A stretch of DNA of 5,763 bases from Desulfarculus sp. (lineage in GTDB: Bacteria > Desulfobacterota > Desulfarculia > Desulfarculales > Desulfarculaceae), in assembly GCA_020216805.1 (NCBI GenBank), contig JAIWNN010000160.1:1-5763 (forward strand), in the 5' to 3' direction. A program made the position numbers and the translations under genes. The notes beneath the pieces are model-generated. The model had not been told where the DNA came from and did not search any database. It saw only the letters and a list, made by a program, of their open reading frames with translations. Shown piece after piece: positions 1-5,622 of this stretch; within the stretch, counting starts at the first letter, position 1, and every line of letters begins with the position of its first letter.

Positions 1-141
1 TTCCCGATGGTCGGTGGTCTTAAGGGAGAAGGTCTCCTCGGTCTTGGGGTAGCTGTCGGCGATGTCCTTGGGGATGGCGGCGCGGTGGTAGTAGACCGCG
101 CCACGACGGTAGAGTCGGGGGTGTCCGGGCATCTTGTCCAT
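1..141 (-). CDS. Tyrosine recombinase/phage-type integrase, N-terminal fragment cut by the window edge
   Basis: The fragment reads leftward off the window and its first 47 codons are open. The peptide contains LYRRGAVYYHRAAIPKD followed by a polar stretch. From memory this matches the short N-terminal domain (DUF6538 type, LYRRG-x-YY-x-R-x-x-IP-K-D) that precedes the SAM-like core-binding and catalytic domains of many tyrosine recombinases. The catalytic R-H-R-Y residues would lie outside the window, so activity cannot be judged. Two ATGs compete as start: codon 1 at 139-141, with a GGAG only 1 nt upstream, and codon 4 at 130-132, for which the same GGAG is 10 nt away. The second spacing is closer to normal, so the protein may begin MPGHPRLYRRG. 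The gene starts about 90 bp beyond the 3' end of tRNA-Ser and runs in the same direction, the usual position for an integrase of an element inserted into that tRNA. Its presumed role is site-specific integration and excision at the tRNA. Confidence 0.72.
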   Translation of the reverse strand, partial: MDKMPGHPRLYRRGAVYYHRAAIPKDIADSYPKTEETFSLKTTDHRE

Positions 142-147
142 GCTCCA

Positions 148-168
148 CTGTAACAGCTCGCTGTAACA
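148..168. repeat. 8-bp direct repeat just upstream of the integrase start
   Basis: CTGTAACA occurs at 148-155 and again at 161-168, separated by GCTCG. The 13-bp period and the position directly before the integrase start would suit an operator or a recombinase/excisionase arm-type site. Only the repeat is seen; its function is inference. Confidence 0.45.
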
Positions 169-189
169 CTTGGAAGGACTAACTGCCCG

Positions 190-224
190 AAATAAAACAA
201 GCTGCTGAAAAACCAGCAGCTTGT
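190..224 (-). terminator. Intrinsic terminator after tRNA-Ser
   Basis: Read on the minus strand, two perfectly complementary 11-nt arms (214-224 and 197-207) enclose a 6-nt loop (208-213). They are followed by TTTATTT (190-196). It begins 8 nt past the encoded CCA of tRNA-Ser and so ends the tRNA transcript, separating it from the integrase gene. If the element is inserted at the tRNA 3' end, this terminator was brought in by the element rather than being the original one. Confidence 0.8.
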
Positions 225-231
225 GATCATG

Positions 232-259
232 TGGCGGAGAGGGTGGGATTCGAACCCAC
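232..259 (-). other. Putative attachment site (att) at the tRNA-Ser 3' end
   Basis: Integrases next to tRNA genes usually recombine within the T-arm-to-3'-end segment, here 232-259. No second copy exists in the window, so the exact core cannot be delimited. The partner copy should lie at the far end of the element, off the left edge. This is inferred from the tRNA-integrase arrangement, not from a visible repeat pair. Confidence 0.4.
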
Positions 260-325
260 GTAGCGGGGATTAGCCGCTAACCCGATTTCGAGTCGGGCCC
301 GTTACGACCACTTCGGTACCTCTCC
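232..325 (-). tRNA. tRNA-Ser with anticodon CGA
   Basis: The gene folds into a complete class II tRNA. The 7-bp acceptor stem pairs GGAGAGG (319-325) with CCTCTCC (236-242). The T arm is GTGGG-TTCGAAT-CCCAC (243-259). The anticodon arm is CCCGA-CTCGAAA-TCGGG, giving anticodon CGA, which reads the serine codon UCG. A long variable arm (TTAGCGGCTAATCCCCGCTA region) is typical of serine tRNAs. The discriminator is G, and CCA is encoded at 232-234. The gene is intact up to its 3' end, as expected when an integrating element restores the tRNA sequence. Serine tRNA genes are common integration targets. An intrinsic terminator follows and the integrase gene lies beyond it. Confidence 0.97.
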
Positions 326-536
326 GATTCAATTCCATTTACCCAGCCTCCACCGGCGAGGAGCTCGCCTCCCGGGGCATTGTCGGGCGGCGCCCGGTCG
401 GGCTGGGGCCGGCTTCGCCCCCATGTCCGCGCCCGCCGGGCAACCGGGCCGGTGGAGCGCCTCGACCCCCGAATCCGCGGCCGAACCGCATCCGGCCAGG
501 CTCGGACCGTCCCCTCGGAACCGGGACTGCTAATAT
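326..536. other. Intergenic stretch between the NimA-like gene terminator and tRNA-Ser
   Basis: No gene is supported here; open frames crossing it have no recognisable protein features. It should hold the tRNA promoter on the minus strand. An AT-richer patch 12-17 nt before the mature 5' end (GTAAAT at 337-342) is a poor -10 candidate, and I could not identify a convincing -35. A small GGCGAG/CTCGCC inverted repeat lies at 355-369. Confidence 0.5.
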
Positions 537-567
537 ACCAAAAAATCCCGCCAGCGGCCTCAGGCGG
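537..567 (-). terminator. Intrinsic terminator overlapping the stop codon of the NimA-like gene
   Basis: On the minus strand CCGCC (563-567) pairs with GGCGG (548-552) around a 10-nt loop that contains the TGA stop. A GA-TTTTTT tract (541-547) follows. The stem is short but GC-only, and the T run is well placed. It would end the tadA-NimA-like transcript. Confidence 0.6.
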
Positions 568-1027
568 CGCGGCGCTTGCCGCTGACCGCGTCCAGGCTGA
601 TCTTGAACACCCTGGTCTTGTGCCCCAGTTTCGCGATGTAGTCAAGCCCCTGGGTCCGGAATTGGGCGCTGTACTTGTCGATCAGACCCTCCAGGGCTCG
701 GTGCTTCTCGACACCAATCGCCTCGCTGGCCCGGCCCTGGACCACCACGCTCTCATATCGCGTGCTGAACTGCTCCGGCAGCACCTGGTGCGAGCCCACC
801 ACGCAGAACGAGACCCGGGGATCGTGGGCCAGGTTGTCCAGCTTGCGGCCCTCCGGGGCGCAGTGGAAATAGATCGCGCCATCCAGCAGGCAATAGTGGA
901 GCGGGGCTCCGTAGGGCTGGCCCTGGGCCGAAACCGTGGAGAGCACCCCGAAGACGCCCTCCCTCAGGATCCGCAGCGCCTCGTCCGGGCCGATGGCCCG
1001 GTCTTTTCGGCGCATTTCGCGGGGCAT
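560..1027 (-). CDS. NimA-like pyridoxamine 5'-phosphate oxidase family (FMN-binding split-barrel) protein
   Basis: The 155-residue protein begins MPREMRRKDR, the typical N-terminus of the NimA/nitroimidazole-resistance branch of the split-barrel flavin proteins. It continues with family blocks: GVLSTVSAQGQPYGAPLHY (about 27-45), IYFHCAPEGRKLDNL (52-66), RVSFCVVG (71-78), VLPEQFSTRYESVVVQGRA (82-100) and a closing TRVFKISLDAVSGK. These proteins usually bind FMN as dimers in the cytoplasm. Some reduce nitro compounds, but most have no proven substrate, and nothing here shows it is the true PdxH. The ATG at 1025-1027 is chosen because it aligns with relatives. A TTG at 1031-1033, overlapping the tadA stop as TTGA, is an alternative: GGGAG lies 7 nt before it but 13 nt before the ATG. 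The gene starts 2 nt after tadA, so cotranscription is likely. Confidence 0.88.
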   Translation of the reverse strand: MPREMRRKDRAIGPDEALRILREGVFGVLSTVSAQGQPYGAPLHYCLLDGAIYFHCAPEGRKLDNLAHDPRVSFCVVGSHQVLPEQFSTRYESVVVQGRASEAIGVEKHRALEGLIDKYSAQFRTQGLDYIAKLGHKTRVFKISLDAVSGKRRAA

Positions 1028-1029
1028 GG

Positions 1030-1524
1030 TCAATCAATCGCTCCCAGCCCCGGTTTTCCCCGGCGGGCGGCGAAAAAGCCGCGCAGGATGGCCGCGCTGG
1101 GCTCCGCCAGCAGGCCGCCCTCCACCCGTAGGCGGTGATTGAGGCCCGGGGCCTGGTTGAGGTCCAGCACCGACCCCAGGGCCCCGGCCTTGGGGTCGCT
1201 GGCCGCGTAGACCACCCGGGCCACTCGGGCCCAGACCAGGGCCCCGGCGCACATGGGGCAGGGCTCCAGGCTGACGTAGAGGGTCGCGCCGGTCAGCCGG
1301 TAGTTGCCCAGGATCGCCGCCGCGGCCCGCAGACAGAGCACCTCGGCATGGGCGGTGGGATCGCAGGCCAGGATGCTGCGGTTGTGCTCGGCGGCCAAAA
1401 GCCGCCCCGCTCCATCCACCAGCACCGCGCCCACCGGCACCTCGCCCAGCTCGGCCGCGCGCCGGGCCAAACCCAGGGCCTGGGCCATCAGACGCCAGTC
1501 ATCCTCAGTCCAACTCGGCTCCAT
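1030..1524 (-). CDS. tadA: tRNA-specific adenosine-34 deaminase TadA
   Basis: TadA deaminates the wobble adenosine A34 of tRNA-Arg(ACG) to inosine and is normally essential. The 164-residue length matches the family (E. coli about 167). The zinc and proton-shuttle motif is TAHAE (H59, E61) in DPTAHAEVLCLR. The second zinc motif is EPCPMC (C89, C92). Both sit two residues later than the E. coli equivalents. Other TadA-type blocks are GEVPVGAVLVD (28-38), EHNRS with the tRNA-contacting Asn (N48), NYRLTGATLYVSLEP, the SDPKAGALGSVLDL loop (109-122) and a C-terminal ILRGFFAARR helix. These favour TadA over guanine or cytosine deaminases. The start is the ATG at 1522-1524, beginning MEPSWTEDDW. The frame stays open to 1620, but the extra 32 residues are unlike the family. 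No strong Shine-Dalgarno is seen at normal spacing; a GGGGGAAG lies about 14 nt upstream. The gene is divergent from the DUF2007-DeoC gene. Confidence 0.94.
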   Translation of the reverse strand: MEPSWTEDDWRLMAQALGLARRAAELGEVPVGAVLVDGAGRLLAAEHNRSILACDPTAHAEVLCLRAAAAILGNYRLTGATLYVSLEPCPMCAGALVWARVARVVYAASDPKAGALGSVLDLNQAPGLNHRLRVEGGLLAEPSAAILRGFFAARRGKPGLGAID

Positions 1525-1594
1525 GCCGCAAATTACCACTTCCCCCCACCCCCGGCAACGGCGCGCCTCCCCGGCCTTTTCCCTTCCCCCCCGG

Positions 1595-1624
1595 TTGACA
1601 GCCCTGCCCGCCCATGACATTAAT
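1595..1624 (+). promoter_or_regulatory. Candidate sigma70-type promoter for the DUF2007-DeoC gene
   Basis: A perfect -35 box TTGACA (1595-1600) is followed after 18 bp by ATTAAT (1619-1624), which matches four of six -10 positions. AT-rich TTAATAA stands out in otherwise GC-rich DNA. Transcription would start near 1631, placing both hairpins at 1632-1718 in the mRNA leader. The same AT-rich patch could also serve tadA on the other strand, but no good -35 is visible there. Confidence 0.5.
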
Positions 1625-1631
1625 AACCTAA

Positions 1632-1718
1632 GCCAAACAGGCGCCGCCTGTTTGGCGCTGGCCTTTTGGGAGGGGGTTTGGGGGAACCCTTTTGGGCCAC
1701 CAAAAGGGTTCCCCCAAA
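1632..1718 (+). repeat. Composite two-hairpin repeat, copy 1
   Basis: Two perfect inverted repeats lie side by side. The first has 12-bp arms GCCAAACAGGCG (1632-1643) and 1645-1656, with a 1-nt centre. The second has 19-bp arms (1677-1695 and 1700-1718) with a 4-nt loop GCCA; its core is GGGGGAACCCTTTTGG. Between them is a CTTTT-GGGAGGGGG linker. The same core, preceded by the same GGAGGGGG linker, recurs inverted near the right end of the window. Neither hairpin is followed by a T tract in the plus direction, so a plain terminator is not obvious. It lies between divergent tadA and the DUF2007-DeoC gene, ending 9 nt before the latter's Shine-Dalgarno. Confidence 0.85.
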
Positions 1719-1727
1719 AATCTCCCC

Positions 1728-1732
1728 AGGAG
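1728..1732 (+). promoter_or_regulatory. Shine-Dalgarno of the DUF2007-DeoC gene
   Basis: AGGAG lies 7 nt before the ATG at 1740. This fixes the start and rejects upstream in-frame codons that run through the hairpin repeat. Confidence 0.8.
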
Positions 1733-1739
1733 CCGAACC

Positions 1740-2648
1740 ATGGCCATGGTCTTGTTGCGCGAGCTGGAGGACCGCTTCCAAGCCGATGTCTGGTGCGAGG
1801 CCCTGGAGGCCGAGGGCATCCCGCACCTGTTGCGCACCTACCAGGACACCGCCTATGACGGCCTGTTCGTCAGCCAACGCGGTTACGCCTCGCTCTACGT
1901 GGAGGAGGAGTGGCTGCCCCGGGCCCGGCGGGTGGATGACGGCCTGGCCGGGCGCGCGCCCGAAGGGGTGAACGGGGCCGCCGACCTGGCCCGGCGCATC
2001 GACCACACCCTGCTGGACCCCAACGCCGGCGAGGCCGAGTTGCTGACCCACCTGGAGCAATGCCGGGAGATGGGCGCGGCCGCGGCCTGCCTCAACCCCT
2101 GGCTGGTGGCCCGGGCCGCGCGGGAGCTGGCCGGCAGCCCGGTCAAGGTCTGCGCGGTGGTGGGCTTCCCCTTGGGGACCAACACCGCCACCGCCAAGCT
2201 GGCCGAGGCCCAGGAGCTGGCCCAACTGGGGGCCCAGGAGATCGACGTGGTGCTGAACCGGGGCCTGGCTCTCTCCGGCCGAGAGGCCGAGGCGGTGGCC
2301 GAGATCGCGGCCATCGCCCGCGCCCTGCCCGGCCGCGCGGTCAAGGTGATCCTGGAGGTTTCGGCCCTGGGACCGGAGTTGACCCAGCGGGTCTGCGCCC
2401 GGCTCCTGGACAGCGGGGCGGCCTTTGTCAAGACCGGCAGCGGCTACTTCGGCGGGGCCACGGTGGGCGAGGTGCAGATGCTGCGCGCGGCGGTGGGCCA
2501 GCGCCTGGGGGTCAAGGCCGCCGGCGGCATCCGCGACCTGGAACAGGCCCTGGCCCTGGTGGGGGCCGGAGCCGACCGCCTGGGGGCCAGCGCCGGTTAT
2601 GCCATCTGGCGAGAGGCCAAAAGGCGCTGGCCGGACCGGGACTCGTAG
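1740..2648 (+). CDS. deoC: DUF2007-like domain fused to deoxyribose-phosphate aldolase (DeoC)
   Basis: DeoC cleaves 2-deoxyribose 5-phosphate to glyceraldehyde 3-phosphate and acetaldehyde through a Schiff base, in cytoplasmic deoxynucleoside breakdown. Residues about 82-290 of 302 form the aldolase barrel. It contains RIDHTLLDP (86-94), ACLNP (116-120), VCAVVGFPLGTNTATAK (137-153), EIDVVLNRG with the conserved Asp169, KVILEVSAL (202-210), the Schiff-base lysine K231 in FVKTGSGY, and the second catalytic lysine K259 in VKAAGGIR. KTGSGY replaces the more usual KTSTG, a mild divergence. Residues 1-70 are extra: VLLRELEDRFQADVWCEALE, then EGIPHLLRTY, then a strand-rich piece ending YVEEEWLPRARRVDDGL. 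This resembles DUF2007 (putative signal-transducing domain, PII-like fold). The ATG at 1740 has AGGAG 7 nt upstream. There is no stop between the domains. A GTG at 1968 could start a DeoC-only product but has no well-spaced ribosome binding site. Aldolase identity is firm; the N-terminal assignment is by pattern. Confidence 0.9.
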   Translation: MAMVLLRELEDRFQADVWCEALEAEGIPHLLRTYQDTAYDGLFVSQRGYASLYVEEEWLPRARRVDDGLAGRAPEGVNGAADLARRIDHTLLDPNAGEAELLTHLEQCREMGAAAACLNPWLVARAARELAGSPVKVCAVVGFPLGTNTATAKLAEAQELAQLGAQEIDVVLNRGLALSGREAEAVAEIAAIARALPGRAVKVILEVSALGPELTQRVCARLLDSGAAFVKTGSGYFGGATVGEVQMLRAAVGQRLGVKAAGGIRDLEQALALVGAGADRLGASAGYAIWREAKRRWPDRDS

Positions 2649-2667
2649 CCGGCGGCGAGGCCCGCGA

Positions 2668-2726
2668 GGGCGGGCTTGGCATGGCTTTTTGCACCAAAGC
2701 TGCAAAAACGCATGCCAAGCCCGCCC
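2668..2726. repeat. Long imperfect hairpin between the DeoC and phosphohydrolase genes
   Basis: Two 26-nt arms (2668-2693 and 2701-2726) pair at 24 positions around a 7-nt loop CCAAAGC. The only defect is a 2-nt internal loop (GC at 2684-2685 against CG at 2709-2710). The outer arm is GGGCGGGCTTGGCATG and the inner arm TTTTTGCA. It begins 20 nt after the DeoC stop. It might end transcription or protect the mRNA end, but no T tract follows on the plus strand. It is unlike the composite repeat elsewhere in the window. Confidence 0.8.
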
Positions 2727-2795
2727 CGGCCCAAGGCCGCGCCCCGAGGATTGCGGCTAAACCTCCCACCCCCAACCCGGACGGTCGCGCCCCTC

Positions 2796-4172
2796 ATGGC
2801 GAAATTGCTCTTCATCGGCCTGGACGGCGTCGGCCTGGACCTGGCCCGGCACCTGGTCCGGATCGGGGTGACGCCCCACCTGGGCGAGCTGATGGATCGG
2901 GCCGGGGCCTGGGCCACCAACTCGCCTTTGCCCGAGGTCAGCCCGGTCTGCTGGACCAGCCTTTTCTCCGGCCAGGGGCCGGGCTGGCACGGGGTCTTCG
3001 GCTTCGGCGAGCCGGCGCCCGGCAGCTACCTGGTGCGTCCGGTGGACTCCGGCGCGGTGCGGGTCCCTCGGCTCTGGGATCGCCTCTCCAGGTCCGGGGG
3101 CCGGTCGGTGGTGCTCAACGTGCCCCTGACCTACCCCGCCACGCCGCTGAACGGGATCATGGTCAGCGGCTTCGTGGCCCCGGAGCTGACCCGGGCGGTG
3201 CATCCACCAGAAATGCTGAGCCAAATCCAGGCCATGGGCTATCGACCCGAATCCGACCTGGACCGGGCGGTGAGCGATCCCGCCGCCCTGACGCCCGACC
3301 TGCTGGCCGCCCTGGAGGTTCGCCTGGAGCTATTCGAGCGGATGATGGCCCAGCCCTGGGACCTTTGCGTGGCCGTCTTCACCGAGACCGACCGCATCAA
3401 CCACTTCCTCTGGCCGGCCCTGGGGGACGACGCCCACCCCCTGGCCGAGGCGGCCCGCCGGGCTTATCGTCGCATCGACGACTTCCTGGGCCAGGTCTGG
3501 CGGAAATACGCCCCGGCCATCGCATCAGGCCAGGTGGTCCTGATGCTGGCCGCCGACCACGCCTTCGGCCCCATTGTCAGCGAGGTCTACCTCAATCCCT
3601 GGTTGCGCGAGCAGGGCCTGCTGATCGCCGAGGGCTGGCAGGCCGGGCCGGGTCATGAGCGCATCCTGCCCGCCAGCCAGGCCCTGGCCTTGGACCCGGG
3701 GCGGATTTACTTGCACTGGGCCGGGCGCTTCCCCGGCGGCAGGCTCACGCCTGGCCCGGCGGCCGAGCAATTGCGCGGCCGGATCCGGGCCGGACTGCTG
3801 GGCCTGCGTTTTCGCCGCCTGGGGCGCGGCCCGGACGGACGCCCGGCCCTGGTGGAGGAGGCCCCCATCGCCGCGGTCCACGATGGCCGCCAGCTCTACC
3901 ACGGCCCCCAGGCCCATCTAGCCCCGGACCTGGTGGCGGTGGCCGCGCCGGGCTACTCCCTGCGCGCCGGCATGGCCCGCACCGGCGTCTTTGGCCTCAG
4001 CCACCTCACCGGCACCCACCGCCCCGAGGGGGCCTTGGCCCTGGTCCTGCCCCCACCAAGATCCCAGCCAGCCAATTTGGCCGGTCTTTACAGGCTGATG
4101 GCCACTGCGCTGGGCCTGGAGGCCAAGGCCGGACCGGGACCGGATTTGCCCTCTTTGTCGCATCTCGGTTAA
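2796..4172 (+). CDS. Alkaline-phosphatase-superfamily phosphohydrolase/phosphomutase-type protein
   Basis: The 458-residue protein has the layout of the predicted AlkP-superfamily phosphohydrolase/phosphomutase group (type I phosphodiesterase/nucleotide pyrophosphatase fold). Visible metal and nucleophile positions are D10 in FIGLDGVG, S49 in PEVSPVCWTSLFSG (likely nucleophile), D199 and H203 in FTETDRINHF, D254-H255 in LAADHAFG, and H408 in LTGTHRPEG. GPGWHGVFGF (61-70) and the IYLHWAGRFPGG strand (304-315) are also family features. The two-metal site therefore looks complete. No signal peptide or membrane helix is seen, so it should act in the cytoplasm; the substrate is unknown. The ATG at 2796 starts directly with the first strand MAKLLFIGLDG. 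In-frame codons back to 2676 would add about 40 proline/arginine-rich residues encoded by the hairpin. No clear Shine-Dalgarno precedes the ATG. The gene is 147 nt after deoC, same strand, with the hairpin between. Confidence 0.88.
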   Translation: MAKLLFIGLDGVGLDLARHLVRIGVTPHLGELMDRAGAWATNSPLPEVSPVCWTSLFSGQGPGWHGVFGFGEPAPGSYLVRPVDSGAVRVPRLWDRLSRSGGRSVVLNVPLTYPATPLNGIMVSGFVAPELTRAVHPPEMLSQIQAMGYRPESDLDRAVSDPAALTPDLLAALEVRLELFERMMAQPWDLCVAVFTETDRINHFLWPALGDDAHPLAEAARRAYRRIDDFLGQVWRKYAPAIASGQVVLMLAADHAFGPIVSEVYLNPWLREQGLLIAEGWQAGPGHERILPASQALALDPGRIYLHWAGRFPGGRLTPGPAAEQLRGRIRAGLLGLRFRRLGRGPDGRPALVEEAPIAAVHDGRQLYHGPQAHLAPDLVAVAAPGYSLRAGMARTGVFGLSHLTGTHRPEGALALVLPPPRSQPANLAGLYRLMATALGLEAKAGPGPDLPSLSHLG

Positions 4173-4184
4173 AGTAAGGTTAAT
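4155..4184 (+). promoter_or_regulatory. Weak candidate promoter for the nucleotidyltransferase-like gene
   Basis: An AT-rich island (TTAAAGTAAGGTTAATTATT, 4169-4188) interrupts GC-rich DNA at the end of the phosphohydrolase gene. TTGTCG (4155-4160) and GTTAAT (4179-4184) are 18 bp apart, each a partial match to -35 and -10. The 95-nt gap to the next start would fit a separate transcription unit. Confidence 0.3.
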
Positions 4185-4254
4185 TATTCCTCGCGCCGTG
4201 ACCGACGCCATACCTCGCCCGGCCTTGGACCACGTCTGGCGCCGCACCCGTGAT

Positions 4255-4259
4255 AAAGG
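4255..4259 (+). promoter_or_regulatory. Shine-Dalgarno deciding the start of the nucleotidyltransferase-like gene
   Basis: AAAGG lies 8 nt before the ATG at 4268. It falls inside the coding frame if the upstream GTG at 4250 were used, so the ATG is preferred. Confidence 0.55.
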
Positions 4260-4267
4260 CTTGCCGC

Positions 4268-5611
4268 ATGTTCGACCCCGCCCGCCCTTCACCTCTGGAC
4301 CTGAAGAATTTCGACGCCTACCTGGAGACCTGCCGGCGATTCCTGGACCAGCGCCTGGCGGGTTTGCGCAGCCTGGAGGAGGTGGCCCGGCTCGAATCCC
4401 AGCTCAACCGCTACCCCCGCCTGGACCGTCTGGAAGAGCCGCGCGACATCGTGATCATCGACCAACGGTTCATCTCGCCCCGGGACCTGGAGCGCGGGGT
4501 GGACGCCCTGCTGGCGGGGGCGGTGCTCCTGGAGCACGCCTGCGCCGGCGAGGCCACCCGCCTTGGCCTGGGCACCAAATATCTGCTCAATCCCCGCCGC
4601 CATCTGACCCCCGAGATCCTGGCCGACCACCTGGGCCCCGACCCCGCCCTGCCCCACCCGCCCGAGACCCTGCGCCCCCTCTCCCTGGGCCGCCGCCACA
4701 TGCTGCAACTGGCCTGGGACCTCTGGCGGCTGGCCGAGGACAACGGCCAGGACCCCCTCCAGGTGCTCAAACGCCAGCACCTGTTGATCATCGTCAACGA
4801 GCAGAGCGCCCAGGGGGTCATCGACGACTTCCGCGAGGCCCAGTTCTACGGCTTCGAACGCCGCCGGGTCCTGTTCATGGTCCAGCGCGCCTTCCACGGC
4901 TTCAACCTCGGCCCCCGGGGTTGGTTCTACGACCAAGACAGCCCCCTGCGCCTGCACAACCACGGCCAGATGCTGATGCAGACCACCATGGACGGCCAGC
5001 TCTTCCGCCTGGACGACCAAGGCCACCGCCGCTATCTGCCTTGGACCGAATACCTTTCTCTTTTGGGCGACTTCGTGGACAAGGTCTCCTTCAACATCGA
5101 GGACCTGGACTACCTCTCCCAATCCCTGGACCACCTGGGCCTGGCCGCCGCGCTCAAGCTGGCCGAGGCCGGGGCCGCCATGATCATGGAGGTGGTCAAC
5201 AACGACCCCGAAAACCCCATCAAGGGCGGGGCCTGCTATTGGGACCCGGAGCTGAACCGCAACGTCATGATCGAGTCCTTCTGCCTCCAGGGCGTGCAGC
5301 CCGAGGACATCGCGGTGCTCAACAAGAACGTCAACCACTATCCCCAACCCGCCCGCGGCCTGGCCGCCGTCCGTCAGCACGGCCTGGCCATGCCCATCGC
5401 GGTCAAGAAGAACTTCCTTTACTTCCAACCCGTGCAGGGCGACCTCAACTTCCTGGTCCCCACCGTCTTTGTCCGCCGCCCCCAGCTCAGGCCCATCCGG
5501 GCCTGGAAGGGGCCGCGCCACACCCCCGCCGCCCTGGCCGCCCTGGCCCAACAGGACCAGCGCCCCGGCTTCTGGGCCTGGGCCGCCGGCCTCACCGGCC
5601 TGGCGCTTTGA
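4268..5611 (+). CDS. Putative UDP-sugar pyrophosphorylase-like nucleotidyltransferase
   Basis: The 447-residue protein shows, in order, several features of the UDPGP family (UTP + sugar-1-phosphate to UDP-sugar + PPi). ACAGEATRLGLGTKYLLNP (91-109) stands where the family has its GGxGTRLGxxxPK nucleotide-binding loop. RQHLLIIVNEQSAQGVIDDF (169-188) resembles the strand plus 'if fragment' after it. FMVQRAFHGFN (203-213) resembles the Q-containing strand. NNDPENPIKGG (311-321), with a basic residue before two glycines, is followed by VMIESFCL. A late FLVPTVFVRRPQLRPIRAWKG (395-415) resembles the family's VPRxRFxPVK strand. The loop is altered: Glu-Ala replaces the usual Gly-x-Gly portion, while Thr, Arg and Lys are kept. 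I recognise the family only by pattern, and the sugar substrate cannot be given. No signal peptide or membrane segment is seen. The start ATG has AAAGG 8 nt upstream; a GTG at 4250 would add six residues. It could instead be an uncharacterised family with the same fold. Confidence 0.6.
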   Translation: MFDPARPSPLDLKNFDAYLETCRRFLDQRLAGLRSLEEVARLESQLNRYPRLDRLEEPRDIVIIDQRFISPRDLERGVDALLAGAVLLEHACAGEATRLGLGTKYLLNPRRHLTPEILADHLGPDPALPHPPETLRPLSLGRRHMLQLAWDLWRLAEDNGQDPLQVLKRQHLLIIVNEQSAQGVIDDFREAQFYGFERRRVLFMVQRAFHGFNLGPRGWFYDQDSPLRLHNHGQMLMQTTMDGQLFRLDDQGHRRYLPWTEYLSLLGDFVDKVSFNIEDLDYLSQSLDHLGLAAALKLAEAGAAMIMEVVNNDPENPIKGGACYWDPELNRNVMIESFCLQGVQPEDIAVLNKNVNHYPQPARGLAAVRQHGLAMPIAVKKNFLYFQPVQGDLNFLVPTVFVRRPQLRPIRAWKGPRHTPAALAALAQQDQRPGFWAWAAGLTGLAL

Positions 5612-5622
5612 GAGAAGAGAAT

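Noticed and set aside
277..645. 122-codon minus-strand open frame through tRNA-Ser
   Set aside because: It overlaps the tRNA and the end of the NimA-like gene and has low-complexity Arg/Gly/Pro content.
380..1138. 252-codon plus-strand open frame over the NimA-like gene
   Set aside because: It lies antisense to a well-supported gene and runs through the tRNA upstream region. Its sequence has no family-like blocks and reflects GC-rich codon bias.
1525..1620. N-terminal extension of TadA upstream of the ATG at 1524
   Set aside because: The extra 32 residues are Arg/Gly-rich and unlike TadA, whose normal length and N-terminus fit the internal ATG.
2060..3658. 532-codon plus-strand open frame across the DeoC and phosphohydrolase genes
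   Set aside because: It is rich in Gly, Pro and Arg, crosses two genes with clear motifs in other frames, and is a typical high-GC shadow frame.
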